Source of the DNA: Microbotryomycetes sp. JL201 | Taxonomy: Eukaryota; Basidiomycota; Microbotryomycetes | Reading direction: 5' to 3' | Assembly (NCBI GenBank): GCA_033819885.1 | Contig: JAQYUZ010000004.1 | Coordinates: forward strand, 434,001-498,000 | DNA: 64,000 nucleotides | In this document: one piece after another, positions 43,287-54,978 of the stretch | How positions within the stretch are numbered: position 1 is the first letter of the stretch | How the letters are laid out: each line of letters opens with the position of its first letter | The notes under the pieces: generated by a model | Database searches by the model: none | Seen by the model: the letters and a program-made list of their open reading frames with translations, nothing else | Told to the model about the DNA's origin: nothing | Made by a program: the position numbers and the translations under genes

Positions 43287-45208
43287 TTACTACAGAGCCG
43301 AGTCAGCCGCGGTGCCCGGCCAACATGACTCGTGCAAAGTCGACTCACATCCAACGTGATGCGCATTTGCTCGAGTGGGATTGGCGTAAAGTTGTGCACG
43401 TCAATGCCCCGGGCCAGCAAGGCTGCTTCGGCGTGCTGAGGAACGAGCTTGTGAATCAAGTCGGGCCTAACACTCAATTCTGTACCAGAACCGTCAAAGT
43501 TCAGCATCAAGCTAGCACACTTGCTTGATCCGATCGAGCTCACCCTCTCGAGTAAAGTCAAACAGAGGCGGCAAGTCCTTGCCGGTGGCCATCTTGACGT
43601 CGGGTTGCTTCAAATCGTCAAAGAACGGGTGGCACATGGCTTCGATAGCCGTCAGTCGTGCCGACGGAGTGTACTCGAGCAACTTTGAGATGAGATCAAT
43701 GGCCTCTGGCGGCGTGCGCGGTCGGAAGACTTTGACGAACGGATGGGGCTGGAGACCCGCTCGTCAGTCCTCACCTTCGGACCGTGCAGCCCAAATGCAG
43801 CTCACCTTGATCTGCGGGAACTTGTGCTCCATATAATTTGGGTTCATCGTCTTGATCTGCTCACGCGTTGGCGTGCCCAAAACTTTGATAATCTCGACAA
43901 GTTGGTCAATGCTGGGATGACATCAGCATGTCAGTTTGCGGTCAGTAAGCAAGTCGAAGCCAGGACGCACCCGCTCTCTCCAGGGAATAGTGGTTGGCCG
44001 AGCATCAGTTCTGCCATAACACAGCCAGCCGACCACACATCTGCAATGAAAACTCGACTCAGTGCTGACATCGCTTCTCACAGTAACGCGGCAGCTGACC
44101 AATTGCAGTCGTGTAGTTTGTTGCTCCAAAAATCAACTCGGGTGATCGATAGTACCTATCAGTCGCAACCCGTCAGCCCACGAGTTTTGCGCGATCATTG
44201 TTTGGCGCGTGGACTGACCGAGAACAGATGTACGACACGTTTGGCTCTCCCTCAATCAAGATCTTTGCCGATCCAAAATCGCACAGCTTGAGCACGCCGG
44301 TCGGCGGATTCAGAAGCAAGTTTTGCGGCTTGATGTCGCGGTGGCAGATGCCGACAGAGTGGATGTAGGCCAACGATCTGAGCAGTTGGTACACGTACAG
44401 CTTGATGTAGTGCATAGGCATGGTCTGCTTGAGTTTGGCATAGTGTCTCGACGCTCTGTAAACAGTCTCTGGCACGTATTCGAGTACGAGGTTGAGGTAC
44501 ACTTCGTCCTTCTTTGGCTTGAAAGGCGTCAGAGACAAGTGGCGAGCAAGAATTGATAGTTGACCAGTGTTGATGACGTCGACATCATGGTGAGATACAC
44601 ACGGATATGCGGGGCCAAACAGGAGGGCGGGGTCAGCACACGTGCCCAGCCCGTGCTCGATCAAAAGTGGGGCACCGGGTTTCGGTAACTCGGTAGCGAC
44701 TGACCTTGTCGCCGTTCGAATAAAAGAATGCACGCAGGTCAACGACGTTGGGGTGTTTGACGAGTCTCATTATTTGCAGTTCGCGGTTCTGTTGGACAAG
44801 CGGCGATCGTGTTAGCTCCCTGGGATCGGCAGTCCGGCGGCGGTGAGGGTCCGTCGGCGCGCGCTCACGCCCGCACGCGTCCAAACAAAACGTCACCGCC
44901 CCCGCTTGCGTGCACGTGCACGACACAATCAATCAACTCGCCTTGAACCTCTTGTCTTGCAATACTTTTTTGATGGCCACATCGTCGCCTCCTTCCTCGT
45001 CCGCGAGGCTGCCGTTGACGAGTTTCGCTTGAAAGACGACGCCGAACGAGCCATTGCCGACGACCTTGCAGCTCGTGTAGCTCAGCTCGCACTGGTCCCC
45101 TGTCTTGCCGTGCGAAGCAATCACTTTGACCACTTTCTGAGGGTCATCGGCTGGGCAAATGTCGTGCGTGTTGACGTGCGGCGGCAAACAGACGGCCGTC
45201 GATGGACA
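43287..45208 (-). CDS. GSK3: Glycogen synthase kinase 3 (canonical GSK3/shaggy kinase)
   Basis: CMGC kinase acting in glucose, stress and morphogenesis signalling. Start at 45208 gives a 16-nt first coding exon (MSIDG) and a 41-nt intron (45152-45192); then DDPQKVVKV, the family start. The core shows [49 protein letters not shown] and VSYICSR with the activating Tyr. It ends [18 protein letters not shown] and [11 protein letters not shown], as in other GSK3s. The RFK/NREL junction intron (44789-44941) has a GC donor. A last intron falls directly before the TAA at 43289-43287. If that intron is kept, translation would run to 43268. An alternative unspliced start at 45295 adds an unconserved tail. 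Introns in between were not all phase-checked. Confidence 0.93.
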
Positions 45209-46608
45209 TCGTTTCGTCGATGAGGGATTGAGCACGAGCGGGAATTCAAACAGCGGAACGAGCGGTGTCAAGGTGCGCATGGTGAGGACAAGCAAGCAGG
45301 ATCGTCAGCTACCGTGTTGCCATGGCGGTTTGGGAGGATGGTGAGGAGCCAAAGGTCAAAACCCCGACCAAAGAGAACGCGCGTATGCGCGCGCGCCATT
45401 CCAGCACAACCACAGCGCCATGCTTGGATGTGCAGCACCCATGCTGATTTGAGCGATCGACATTGCTACATCTTTTCATGCAAGCAAGGAAAAGCGCATG
45501 CAAATATCGCATTCCCTTGTCAAGCATCTGTATTGAAGTGCATGCGGGGCCATCGAGGTGACCGACGAGCTGGAGCCAGCGCCATCACGGCAGGTCCTAG
45601 AATGCACAAGAGTGCAGCGCAAAGCATCGGCTTGGGGGGCCACCTCTTGCATGCATTGTGCATCAAAGTTCGATCGTGTCTGTGCGCGCTCACGAGTCAT
45701 GCAAGCGGACAGCAGAGTGCATGCATCCAGCTAGCTGGGCGGGCCTGCCTGCGAAGCCTCGTCATGACCCGTCGAGCGGCCTCTGAGGGCGACACGCGAG
45801 CTCGCTAGCTGCAACAAGCATCGGCAGAGCTGAATGACGAGCATGAGCAGGCCCATGCGTCGTCGGTACCACGCTCCGAGAGCTGGATGAGCGTGTATGA
45901 CGCCGCGAGAGCAGGTCGCGGCCACGCTGGCGCGCTCGGCCCCGCAACACACGCCCCGGCGGAGTACTGCACACCGACATGCACATGCCAAAGACAAACA
46001 AGCAAACTCACAAACCCTGATGCCGTTGAGACTCGACATGCGCAAGTCGTACGGGCGGTTGTTTGGTTGGTAAAGAGCTGAACCGACGGGCGGGCTGACG
46101 GCAGTGACAGGTACAGAGGACGATACAGACGTTGGCGCTCAGCGCTTCACGGCCGAATACCGATAATGTAGACGTAAAGCTGAGGACGGCGCAGGCGGCG
46201 GCGGCGGAGGGGGAGCGCTCTGTCTGGGGCGGTTGACTGGCCAGACCAGCGCACACGACCACGACACGGCACCGCAGGCTTTGGTGGTCAGCTGAGAGCA
46301 CACGACAGAGCTTGTGCACGCGCCGGGCTCACGCTCAAGGGGGCCGCAGATCAGAGTCTGTCGAGCGGACCGCGTCTTTGCGGGTCAAGAAGCTCGCGAC
46401 GTGGGGGCGTTCTAGGCCTCCGTCACCTCGTCTTGACACTCGACCTCGACACGCTGACGCAACAATCAAAAGTAGGACACAAGCCAGTGCTTTATTTTCA
46501 AAAGCCAGTAGAATTTTCTCGGCAACGACCCAAGCACGCAAGCCTTGCCTCGTTGCTGACGGACTGTGCCACTAAGTTTGGTGCAATCCTGCAAGCCTCT
46601 TGTACCTT
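45209..46608. other. Long intergenic region upstream of GSK3 with clustered CATGC motifs
   Basis: 1.4 kb between the GSK3 start and the stop of the second GSK3-type gene. No frame has coding character. Six CATGC motifs lie at about 45477, 45497, 45541, 45650, 45698 and 45720, several extended to TGCATGC. They are close enough to GSK3 (270-520 bp upstream) to act in its promoter. The rest is GC-rich and featureless to my reading. Confidence 0.45.
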
Positions 46609-48330
46609 TCATTCAACGTCTGCACATGCTCGACTCAAATCGAGCCGCTCGTACTCATATCCAGACGCCAAGTCGATTCCCGTGTCGGCCATGATCTGGT
46701 CAAATGCAAGTTCTGGCACGATGCGATCAACGAGGGCGTAACATGCAGACAGCTCTGTCGCACATAACACCTCGCGTAAGCGCTGCTGCTCCTTGCAAAC
46801 ATAACCGCCTAGACGACTTGCCTTCGCGAGAAAAGTTGAACAGTGGCGGAAGGCGTTTGCCATTCAGTAGTCTGAGCTCGCTCGTGGTCTTGAGCTCGTC
46901 AAAGAAGGCATGTGACAAGACCTCGTATGCCGTGCTGCGTGCTCGCGGCACATACCTCAAGATCGAGTATAGCAGGTCAATCGCTTCGCGAGAACATTTG
47001 GGTAGGATCTGCGGCAACATAATTAGCAGAAGAGTCGAGCCATTGAATGACTTCATTCCTCACCTGCTCGAGGAAAGCCGCCTTGATCTCTGGGAACCGA
47101 TGCTCGCGATAAGTGGAGTTCATCTCGCAGATCTCGTCCTGACGATAGCAAACCGAGGAATCAGACCATAATCGTGACCAACGAGCTTTAAAGACATACC
47201 TTAGAGGGAGTGCCGAGGACTTTGATGATTTCGACGAGCTGGTCGATGCCTGACGTGCCGGCAAACAGGACGGAACCGTTGAAAAGTTCGGCAAAAATGC
47301 ATCCGATGCTCCACATGTCTGTATCAGGGCACGTATTAGTGGCGGTGTAGTGCATGCGGTCGAGTCCGCCTTTGGCGTCTCACCAATCGCGAACGTGTAG
47401 TCCGTGGCGCCGAAAATGAGCTCTGGTGCACGGTAGAACCTGCATGGCTGTCAGACACAATCTCAAATGACTCACATTTCACCTACCTTGAGCACGTATA
47501 GGACACGTTTGTATCTCCGGGTCTCAACACCTTTGCCGAACCAAAGTCCTGGTCAGAGCATCAAACAGTTGTTTAGTCAACGCGGAGGGGTATTTGCCCA
47601 AGAGAAGACGTACGATCAGAATAGCCTTGCCCGTCATGGGATCGACCATGATGTTGTGAGGCTTCAGATCGCGATGACACACTCCGAGGGCGTGCATGTA
47701 CCCGACGGCCCTAACAATCTGCCACATGTACACTTTGATCAAAAAATTTGGCAGCGACTGATGTCCGGCTTTGACGTAAGAGCGGTAAGCTCTGTAAATT
47801 GTTTGAGAGTGCAGCTCAAGTCCGAGGCTCAAAGATACATGGTCGCGACTGTCAGGAGCCGGTTCTGACCAGTAAAATAAGAGTTTGCAAATGTTGGGAT
47901 GATGCAGAGCCAACATGAGCTGCCAAGGAACCGTCATTCTTAGAGACTGCGCACATGTTCAGGAGACGTCTGGATACAGACGAACCTGCAGCTCTCGATT
48001 TTTGAACCTGCGATCTTGTTTTGTCTGCTTGAGCGCGACTTTTGTGCCAGCGATGAGTTCTGGTTCTTGATGTAAACCTCCTTTAATGCTGACGATCTCA
48101 CACTCGTGAACAGTGCCGAAAGAGCCAGTGCCAGCGACGGCGAGTCGGCGCAGTTCGAGGACGTGTACCTTGCCCGTTGCTGCTGATTTCGTTTGGACAG
48201 CGAACGTCGTCTGTTCTGCTTCGTGACAGAATACAATCGGGATCGCGTCAGTCACAATCAGAAGGACGCCGGCTATCGCAAGCCGTGTGACTCAAGAGTG
48301 CGGTCATGGGCGCTTACCGGGGCTCGACAT
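46609..48330 (-). CDS. Second, diverged GSK3-type kinase
   Basis: Paralog of the adjacent GSK3, comparable to the MCK1/RIM11 radiation of budding yeast. A 13-nt first coding exon (MSSP) at 48330-48318 joins 48215 by a phase-1 intron (102 nt). The core has [66 protein letters not shown] with the activating Tyr, [22 protein letters not shown] and [12 protein letters not shown]. The tail [20 protein letters not shown] departs from the conserved GSK3 C-terminus and ends LSRACADVE. Loop residues [14 protein letters not shown] replace the acidic stretch seen in GSK3. The kinase looks active. About seven introns, only the first phase-checked. Confidence 0.88.
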
Positions 48331-48862
48331 GGCTCTCGGTTGGTCCAGAGGCCACTCGTTGGCTGCACAATGGCTGAGGATTGACACTATTCCGCGAGTA
48401 CAAATGCCGTGGTCGTCGTCGAAGTCGAGCACCTGCCGCGCTGCGCTCGTCTTCGACAAGCACGACCCAAGCGTGGCGGCGCAAATGGCCAAGTCACGAG
48501 ACAGTGCACAGGTGAGCCCTGTCCAGCCTGTACCGGCAAACTTGCACCTTTCTACGCCCTGTCGTGCGCAAGCCCGCGCACCCTCGGCGACGACTTGGAC
48601 AAACCGAGACGAAACGTGGCACAAAGACGAGAGCAACAGTCGGCGCGTCGGCGAGTGACGAGCGTGAACAAGACTGATTCGGTGCCTATTCACGTACACT
48701 CATGGACAACTCCAAAAGCCGACAACCTCCGAAACTCGTAAACAAGGTCTGTGCGCGCATCACGACGACATCCGCAGCTTCGCTTCACCTTCGAAAACGT
48801 TTGACAACAACAATGAGCGGCTTTCTCGGGAAGGAAAAAATACTACAAATGATAAGTCGCTG
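48331..48862. other. Intergenic region between diverged GSK3 and SFI1
   Basis: About 530 bp. A plus-strand frame from 48702 continues antisense through the proposed last SFI1 exon and has little protein-like character. No repeat or RNA gene is recognised. Confidence 0.35.
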
Positions 48863-51800
48863 TTACGTTTGGCCTTGCCGAGCTGCAGCAGCTGCGTGCA
48901 AGCGAGCACGCAACGAGTTCGGTGTCGCTGCCCCAGCAGAATTCGCAGATGGTCCATCAAAACCCGTCGACGCTAAGGGAGGAGCAGGTATCGCATGTCT
49001 GATGAGCCTGTTCACTGGTGTTGACGTTCGCACGCGCAAACTGCGATCCGGCGTCACTGATCGCTCTAGTTCGACTCGGTCGTCTGTGCCTTCGAACGAC
49101 ACTCTCGGCGCGTGCACGCTGTGGTCACGTGACGTCACGCTGAAAGACGCGTTGAGCATCGTTGACGAGTTGGCCGTCACGAACGACGTGCTGGCGCGCA
49201 AGGACGAATTTGGAGTGGAACCAGTAAGCGAGCGAAAGCGGCTGCAAGATGGGCAACATTTTGGTCAGACTTTTGAGTCATGGCCTACATGGACATTGAT
49301 CACTCACTGAACAGACCTGACGGCAATGCGCGCTTGCGTCTTGATACGCCAGACTTCGAGGCAGCGTCCTTCCGCAGAAGAAAAAGGTCAGGTTGGACGG
49401 AAAAACCTGCTTCTGCGCGCGACAAGGACTCACCAGCTGTGCCAGCATAATCCCACTCAAAAGCTCTCAGCAACATGTCTGGATCCGTCGCCTGCGATCG
49501 CCATTTACGGAGTGCTTTGCGCAACGTTTTCTGGCGGTGGAATTGCAGGGCGGGCAGGAACTGCATACAAGGCGTCAGCCAACAGCTATGCCGGTCGAGC
49601 GGCCCTCTGACCTTGGTTTTGCTCTTCCACCTTTCGACCGCACTCGAACGGATTCGGTGAACCAACCGCGCCTCCACCTCGCTCTCGACCGACCGGAGAG
49701 ACGCTTCTCGCCATGTATCGAAACAGTGCTCGAGAAGCCGACGATCGCGCTTTTGTTGAGTATGCTCTTCTCTTCTAGCCAGTTCTTGTCGTTTTCTCGT
49801 CTCAACAAGCCAGCGGACGAACAACCGCACTCGCATTTCTAGTCCTCTCGACAATCAGCTTTAAGTGCGCAGACGGAAGTGAGAAACGTACCGTTCGTGT
49901 TGACGGCGAGAAAGCTCTCAGCCAGGCCATACATGTCTCCGAGCTTGATGCATCGCGCAGCCCAGCTAGAGAAGGCTCCTCTGTTGCAGCATAAACTCGT
50001 CAATATGGGCGCCACGGCTGGTCAGACAAGCAGACTCACTTGATCACTTTTCGGTCATTTTGAGCTTGAACGTCGAGCTCGCGCGACCGCAGATCGATCA
50101 ATCGCTGTGTCCACTTCGCCAGGGAATTGGCCGCAATTCGCTGAGGAAGCAAAACTTAGATGCCAAATGGGGTGCAGACCGGCTGACGCACCATGTCAAC
50201 AGCCTCCTGAAAAGTCTGTACAAGTTTGCGATCCTCTCTGGCTCGCGCTGTCTGCTCACGCCAGACTGTGAAGGAAACGACGTCAGATCCCTGTCATGAG
50301 CAGCTGATACACGTCACGGACAATGCAACGCTTCGCGCTGCGTTTGAAGTCGCCGTTGCTGCATCCACTTCGACGCTTTCGCCCGCTGTACCCGAGCTGT
50401 CCATGTATTCCACATCTTGCGCTGTAGGAAAAATTCTCTCGCTACGTCTGCCTTGCGCTCGTAAAGGTCGACCTGATCGACCTTGGCCTGCCATTTTGAG
50501 AAGGCATGCTTGAGAGCCAAATCGTTAGCTTTTTCGCGAGCGAGGACCGTCATGCTGATTCTGCGATCAAAAGCTTCTCGCCACTGTTCCCAGCAGCCTT
50601 GAGCGACGTGTTTGGACGTTTCAACGGAAAACTGCTGCATTCGCAGAGGAAGGACGACGTGTACTCGGTGTACTTGTCTCTTCCATTTGAAGAAGCACGT
50701 TTTGACGAGCACATGCGACCTCGAGTGGTGGACGAGCTGTCCTGTCCACTCGGTTACCCAACGAGTGTAGCAGTCGCGAACAAGTCTATGATTATGAAGT
50801 TTTCGGAATGCTTCTGCCTTGGCGAAGAGTAACTGAGTGACACAGTGAATGTAAGCGTAATGCAGGCTGCAAGTCAGGGACGCAGCTCACGTCTTCCTGC
50901 TCGAAGCGACGTATCCACTTTGCCAGAGCCTGCCGTTTTAGAGCTTCTGAGCGGAAACCGTCGGCCATCTCAGCCATGTCATGCTGGCGCTGTGCGGCTC
51001 GCCTGCAAAACCAGCTCGTCAGCCCTCGCTCATTCACAAAGTCTCGCTGCGCTCACGCTCTTTCGAGCCAAAATTCGAAACATCGATCTTTAATCAAGGC
51101 GTCTTTGCTCCCGGTCCAATGCGATTCGGCAACGCGCAAACGGGTATGGCGTGTCCAGTTCTGAAGCGCGACTTGGGCCAAGCTGACGTCTTTCCCAAAT
51201 TTGACTTGTTCCGCAGCACCATGTAGCTGCACAAGGTGCGAAAACTTGTCCTGCCAGCCTGAAAACGCCTTCGCTAGCAGAACAGTCTTCCGAAATCGAT
51301 CAGCACGTCTCGTCAAAGTCCGCTTCCACCAGTCCTGTGAGCAACGTCATCGTTCGATAAGTCTTCAAGTCACTGCCGTCGGATTGCCAACACACCCCAA
51401 AGATTCTTCGCTTCTGCTTTTCTCGGCATTTGAAGCGAACCACGTCCCATGCTTCACGCAAGCCGACCTCCCACTCAGTCCTGCGCCGACGTTCGACTTT
51501 GCCTTTCCACCTGACAAATACCCTACTCTTCGACCTCGATTTTGAGTCTCTTTGAAACTGTTTCCGTACGATTTCGAGCGCTTTGACTTGATGTAGTTGC
51601 CGTCGCCACCGCTCAAAACATTGCTTGGTGACAACGGCGTCACGAACCATGTCTGCTCGTGCGTACGCCTCGAGCATTCGCTTCGTCTTGAGCAGCCAAT
51701 TAGTCCAAGAGTATCGCAAGAGCGCGAATTGGCGATACGAGTCGGCGCGTTGTTCGAGCGCGGATGCGATACGGCTGACCTCGTTGTTCGCCGACTTGGC

Positions 51801-52634
51801 AGTGACTGGTGATTCCGGAGCCAAGCCCGATTTCAGCGCGGCGAGACGGGTCTCCAGCAATGGGTGAGAAGGGCTATCTACTGCTGTCGAATGCGTATGT
51901 CTGCGACGAACAGCAGCCTGCCCTTGTTCGTCGGATGTGTAAGCGTTCCGCGGCGTAAGGTTCGCAGACATCCGACGCTGTTGCAGTGCAGCATTGACGT
52001 GTGGGACGCCAACATAATCGTCTGAAGATGAGTATCCATGGCCCGTCTCGACGAGAAACTGCCGTCGAGGCAAGTTATCTTGTGAGACGCTTTTCTCCCG
52101 AGATGTGTCGCGGGTTCGAGGCGTGCGCTTAGGGTCTGACACAGCAGAGTCCGAAAGAACCTGGCGATCAGTTTGCGCGCGTCGTATCCTAGGACTGGAC
52201 GTGAGCTGGTCGACTCTGGCTTTGAGGAGGTCAAAACCTTTGGCGGGCGTCCGTTGTGCTTTGTCGTCATGAGCAACAGGCAACTCGGGTCGTGAAGCAT
52301 GTATATCTAGATGCTGAGCTTCTGCAGGTCCGTCGTGCCCGAAACCTCTGGCCGTGAGTGATCGCTTCGCGGCTAGCCATTTGTCGCGCCAGTCGAGACC
52401 TTTCTCGAACGTCAGCTTGAGTCCGAGGGGGTAGATCTCGTCTTCATCGATGCCGAGTCGCTCGTAAGCCTGTTCGAACGCGGCCCACGACGACGCGCCG
52501 GGCTCGAGCGACTGAACGACGCGCTCGAGCAACGCAAATTGGCGCGCGTCGAGCACCGGGAACGCGTCAGTCACGGACGCAGATGACGAAATGATGGATG
52601 AAGCGGCATCAGCCACGTCACTTGGCGTGATCAT
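48863..52634 (-). CDS. SFI1: SFI1-type spindle-pole/centrosome protein with centrin-binding repeats
   Basis: Long helical protein that binds centrin and helps duplicate the spindle pole body. The first exon begins MITPSDVADAASS at 52634 and carries a 280-aa Ser/Arg-rich region. After that, regularly spaced Trp-containing helices run on through several exons: RYSWTNWLLKTKRMLE, CFERWRRQLHQVK, VFVRWKGKVERR, AFSGWQDKF, ALAKWIRRFEQ, CFFKWKRQVHRV, CWEQWREAF, AFSKWQAKVDQV, CFDTWREASL, AVERWKSKTK and ALRKWRSQAT. This matches the SFI1 repeat. About eight introns. The 3' end is less sure: one frame stops at 49300, but a GTCTGG intron leads in phase to a Ser/Thr-rich exon (LTGSTPNSSLRASTSF) ending at 48863. 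I prefer the longer model. Confidence 0.8.
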
Positions 52635-52887
52635 GCCATGAAAAAAGCAGGCTAGGGTTACGCGCCGAGGTCACGTGGTTGAAGGAGCTAACAGGAGGCA
52701 AGGATAGGCAGCTTTCATTGGCCTAGCGCACAGAGGTTTCACTAGACTTGAAAAGTCATCCCGTAACGTCCGATCACTTCACAGCTGTATTTCCCCCCCG
52801 CAAAGTCCGCCACGCCTGGGCGTCATTGCTCGGCCGCCGCTGCGTCCCGTCTACATTCATACTCTGGCTGTGTCCCGCTCGGCCCAC

Positions 52888-53427
52888 ATGCACAGACCAG
52901 TCTCTCAACTTGTCACAGCTGTGGCATGCTTTGCTGCAATGGCGCTCGCCCAAAGCAGCAGTTCCAGTGAGTTGCATCTCTCTCGCCTCGGTCAATCCAC
53001 TGTACAAGTCTCACTCGAAGGTTCTGGCTACTACACAGTCTCGAACCTTGAGACATTTCCGACCATCATCGTCGACTCGCGGCCACCGGTACCCACCTCT
53101 TTGCCGTCATCAATCATCATCTCCGCAGCCAACGCCACATCATCTAAAGCATTCACTGCATCAACTTGCACACAGGCGTACTGTTCATACTCTGACACAT
53201 CAGGCGGCGTCATTGTCATCTCAAGCGTGGCAGAGACCTCATCGCCAATCTCGTCGAGAACGAGCATGACCGTGACATCGCCAATCGTCACCGCCAGCAG
53301 CCAAATGACATCAGTGGCACCGTCTGCACCTCCAACAAGCTCTGCTCTCCGTCTCACGCTCAAGGACTCATCGACGAACCTCGGTCTGATCATTGTCGCT
53401 ACCTTTGCTCTCGCCTTCACGCTGTGA
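52888..53427 (+). CDS. Small Ser/Thr-rich secreted protein with GPI-type tail
   Basis: Single-exon gene, 179 aa, function unknown. ATG at 52888 starts a signal peptide (MHRPVSQLVTAVACFAAMALA); an upstream ATG 18 bases earlier would weaken it. A short folded-looking part (LHLSRLGQSTVQVSLEGSGYY) precedes a Ser/Thr/Pro-rich stretch containing one close Cys pair (TCTQAYCSYS). The end LGLIIVATFALAFTL fits a GPI signal. No intron is needed, unusual here. A cell-wall mannoprotein role is plausible. Confidence 0.75.
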   Translation: MHRPVSQLVTAVACFAAMALAQSSSSSELHLSRLGQSTVQVSLEGSGYYTVSNLETFPTIIVDSRPPVPTSLPSSIIISAANATSSKAFTASTCTQAYCSYSDTSGGVIVISSVAETSSPISSRTSMTVTSPIVTASSQMTSVAPSAPPTSSALRLTLKDSSTNLGLIIVATFALAFTL

Positions 53428-53557
53428 TTGGCTTCGTCGAACAGAATCAACACCTCGTCGTGAGGTTTCCGCCGATGTTGTTTGTATATACGTAGAGCTA
53501 TGTCCATTGCGAAACCGTTGAATTTCGTCCGTTTCAGTGACATTCGCCGTATAACGC

Positions 53558-54978
53558 CTACACCTCCTTGATCTCGCTCCCTGTGCTGAACCTTATCCTT
53601 TGACCGTTGTTCGTCTTGCGTCCGTGCCTTTGCCGGGTTTGCTGCGCCTGCGCCAATGGGTCGAGCCACTCGGCGATGAACTCGAACTGCACTCGTCGCC
53701 GCCAGCAAGCCGCATGGATTGCTTGAAAGTTGTCTTTTGACCATGCATCAGCAACGTCAGAAATCGACAGCTTGCGCAGGCTGGGAACAAGTTCAAGATC
53801 GCAAAGGTCCTTCACCAAAGCGCCTGGATCGAGCAACGCATGATCGTTGAGACAGACCAGATGTACTCGTTGCACAGATGGCGGTAACATGTCGAGGAAC
53901 ATGTTTGAAACATTGGTCGCGCTGATCTTGATGTATCTGAGCGAGGTCAACGAACTCAAGACTCGGTCAAGTTGAGGCGTCACCAAGAGTCGACCTTGCC
54001 GAATTGGGGGGTTGTCGATGTAGTCTAGAGACTCGAGAGCTCGTGCTTGAGTAAGGATTTCGCACAAAGCATTGGGCGGAGGTGCGTTTTCGAAGTAGAG
54101 GCGCAGAGACACAAGTGTAGCGCTTGCAGCCTCAATCAGGCGGATGTAAGTCGGTATTAGAGGAGAACCGTGAAGCTCGTTATGGACTGGGAGGATTGCA
54201 GCCGTTCCTGTCCCTAAAGTTGCGTGGCCAGACTTGTGCTCGTTTGGATCATAGCACCGGGCGTCGATGTCGAGGTATTTCAGATCCGAAATGTCGAAGA
54301 GCTCGTGGTGGATAAACCGGAGACGTAGAAACGGGAAGCGCCAAGGCAGATGCGTGGCCGGTCCAAGCACGAGGGACCTGAGACGATGTGGAAATCGAGA
54401 TCTGCGCAATCCGTCTACAACAGACCAGTGAAGTGGGCCGACTTTGAGGTGCTGAGCTTGCACGCACTTCTCGATAATTGCTACCAACCGTGCCGACGCT
54501 TTGGAGACCATCGCTTCCTCGTCGTCACTTCTGTCATAATCAGTCGCGCCGTCTAACCAGCTTGCCGAGACGCCCACGGCAAGTCTTGTGACTAATAGCG
54601 CCAGTAATGGATTGCGCTTGATTGTTCTATGAAAGGCGCGGGCCCTGACGGGGTCGCTCAGTGCGACGGTCTCGTACAAAACTCCGGTCGCCGTAGGTGA
54701 CCAAGTGCGGCAGATGAGAGGTAGTGTCACTACATCCCGATGCACGATCCATGGGTCAAAAACACCATTGGAAGCGCAGCTCTCTACATCAGCCGCCACA
54801 AAGTGAAAGATGCGTTGCAGGAGCTCAGGCGGCAAGCGTGTAAGCTCCTAGGAGGCCCCATGCATTCACAGGGTTGCTGTATGTCTCTCAAATCAGTACC
54901 ACACGTGAATGCGGTCTGGCTCGTGAAGCATACCTGAGAAAAGCCGTGTGAGATGCGGCCCGTATATAAGGCTGACAT
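53558..54978 (-). CDS. F-box protein, copy 1
   Basis: Probable substrate receptor of an SCF ubiquitin ligase. The main exon (54847-53558) has no ATG before the F-box. A 45-nt first exon (54978-54934, MSALYTGRISHGFSQ) joins it in phase by an 86-nt GTATGC intron and restores LTRLPPELLQRIFHFV, a good F-box start. The rest has leucine-rich-like segments (LKYLDIDARCYD, LVSLRLYFENAPPP, LESLDYIDNPP, LRKLSISDVADAW) and a basic tail. It is a paralog of the gene 2.2 kb away on the same strand. Confidence 0.78.

Noticed and set aside
45209-46608. Search for tRNA or snRNA genes in the long GSK3 upstream region
   Set aside because: No A-box/B-box pair or cloverleaf-compatible arms could be recognised by eye.
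48702-49310. Plus-strand frame of 202 codons
   Set aside because: Antisense to the proposed SFI1 tail, no domain, and residue mix typical of a shadow frame.
50506-50832. Plus-strand frame of 108 codons
   Set aside because: Antisense to SFI1 repeat exons (CWEQWREAF, CFFKWKRQVH), which carry clear family signal.
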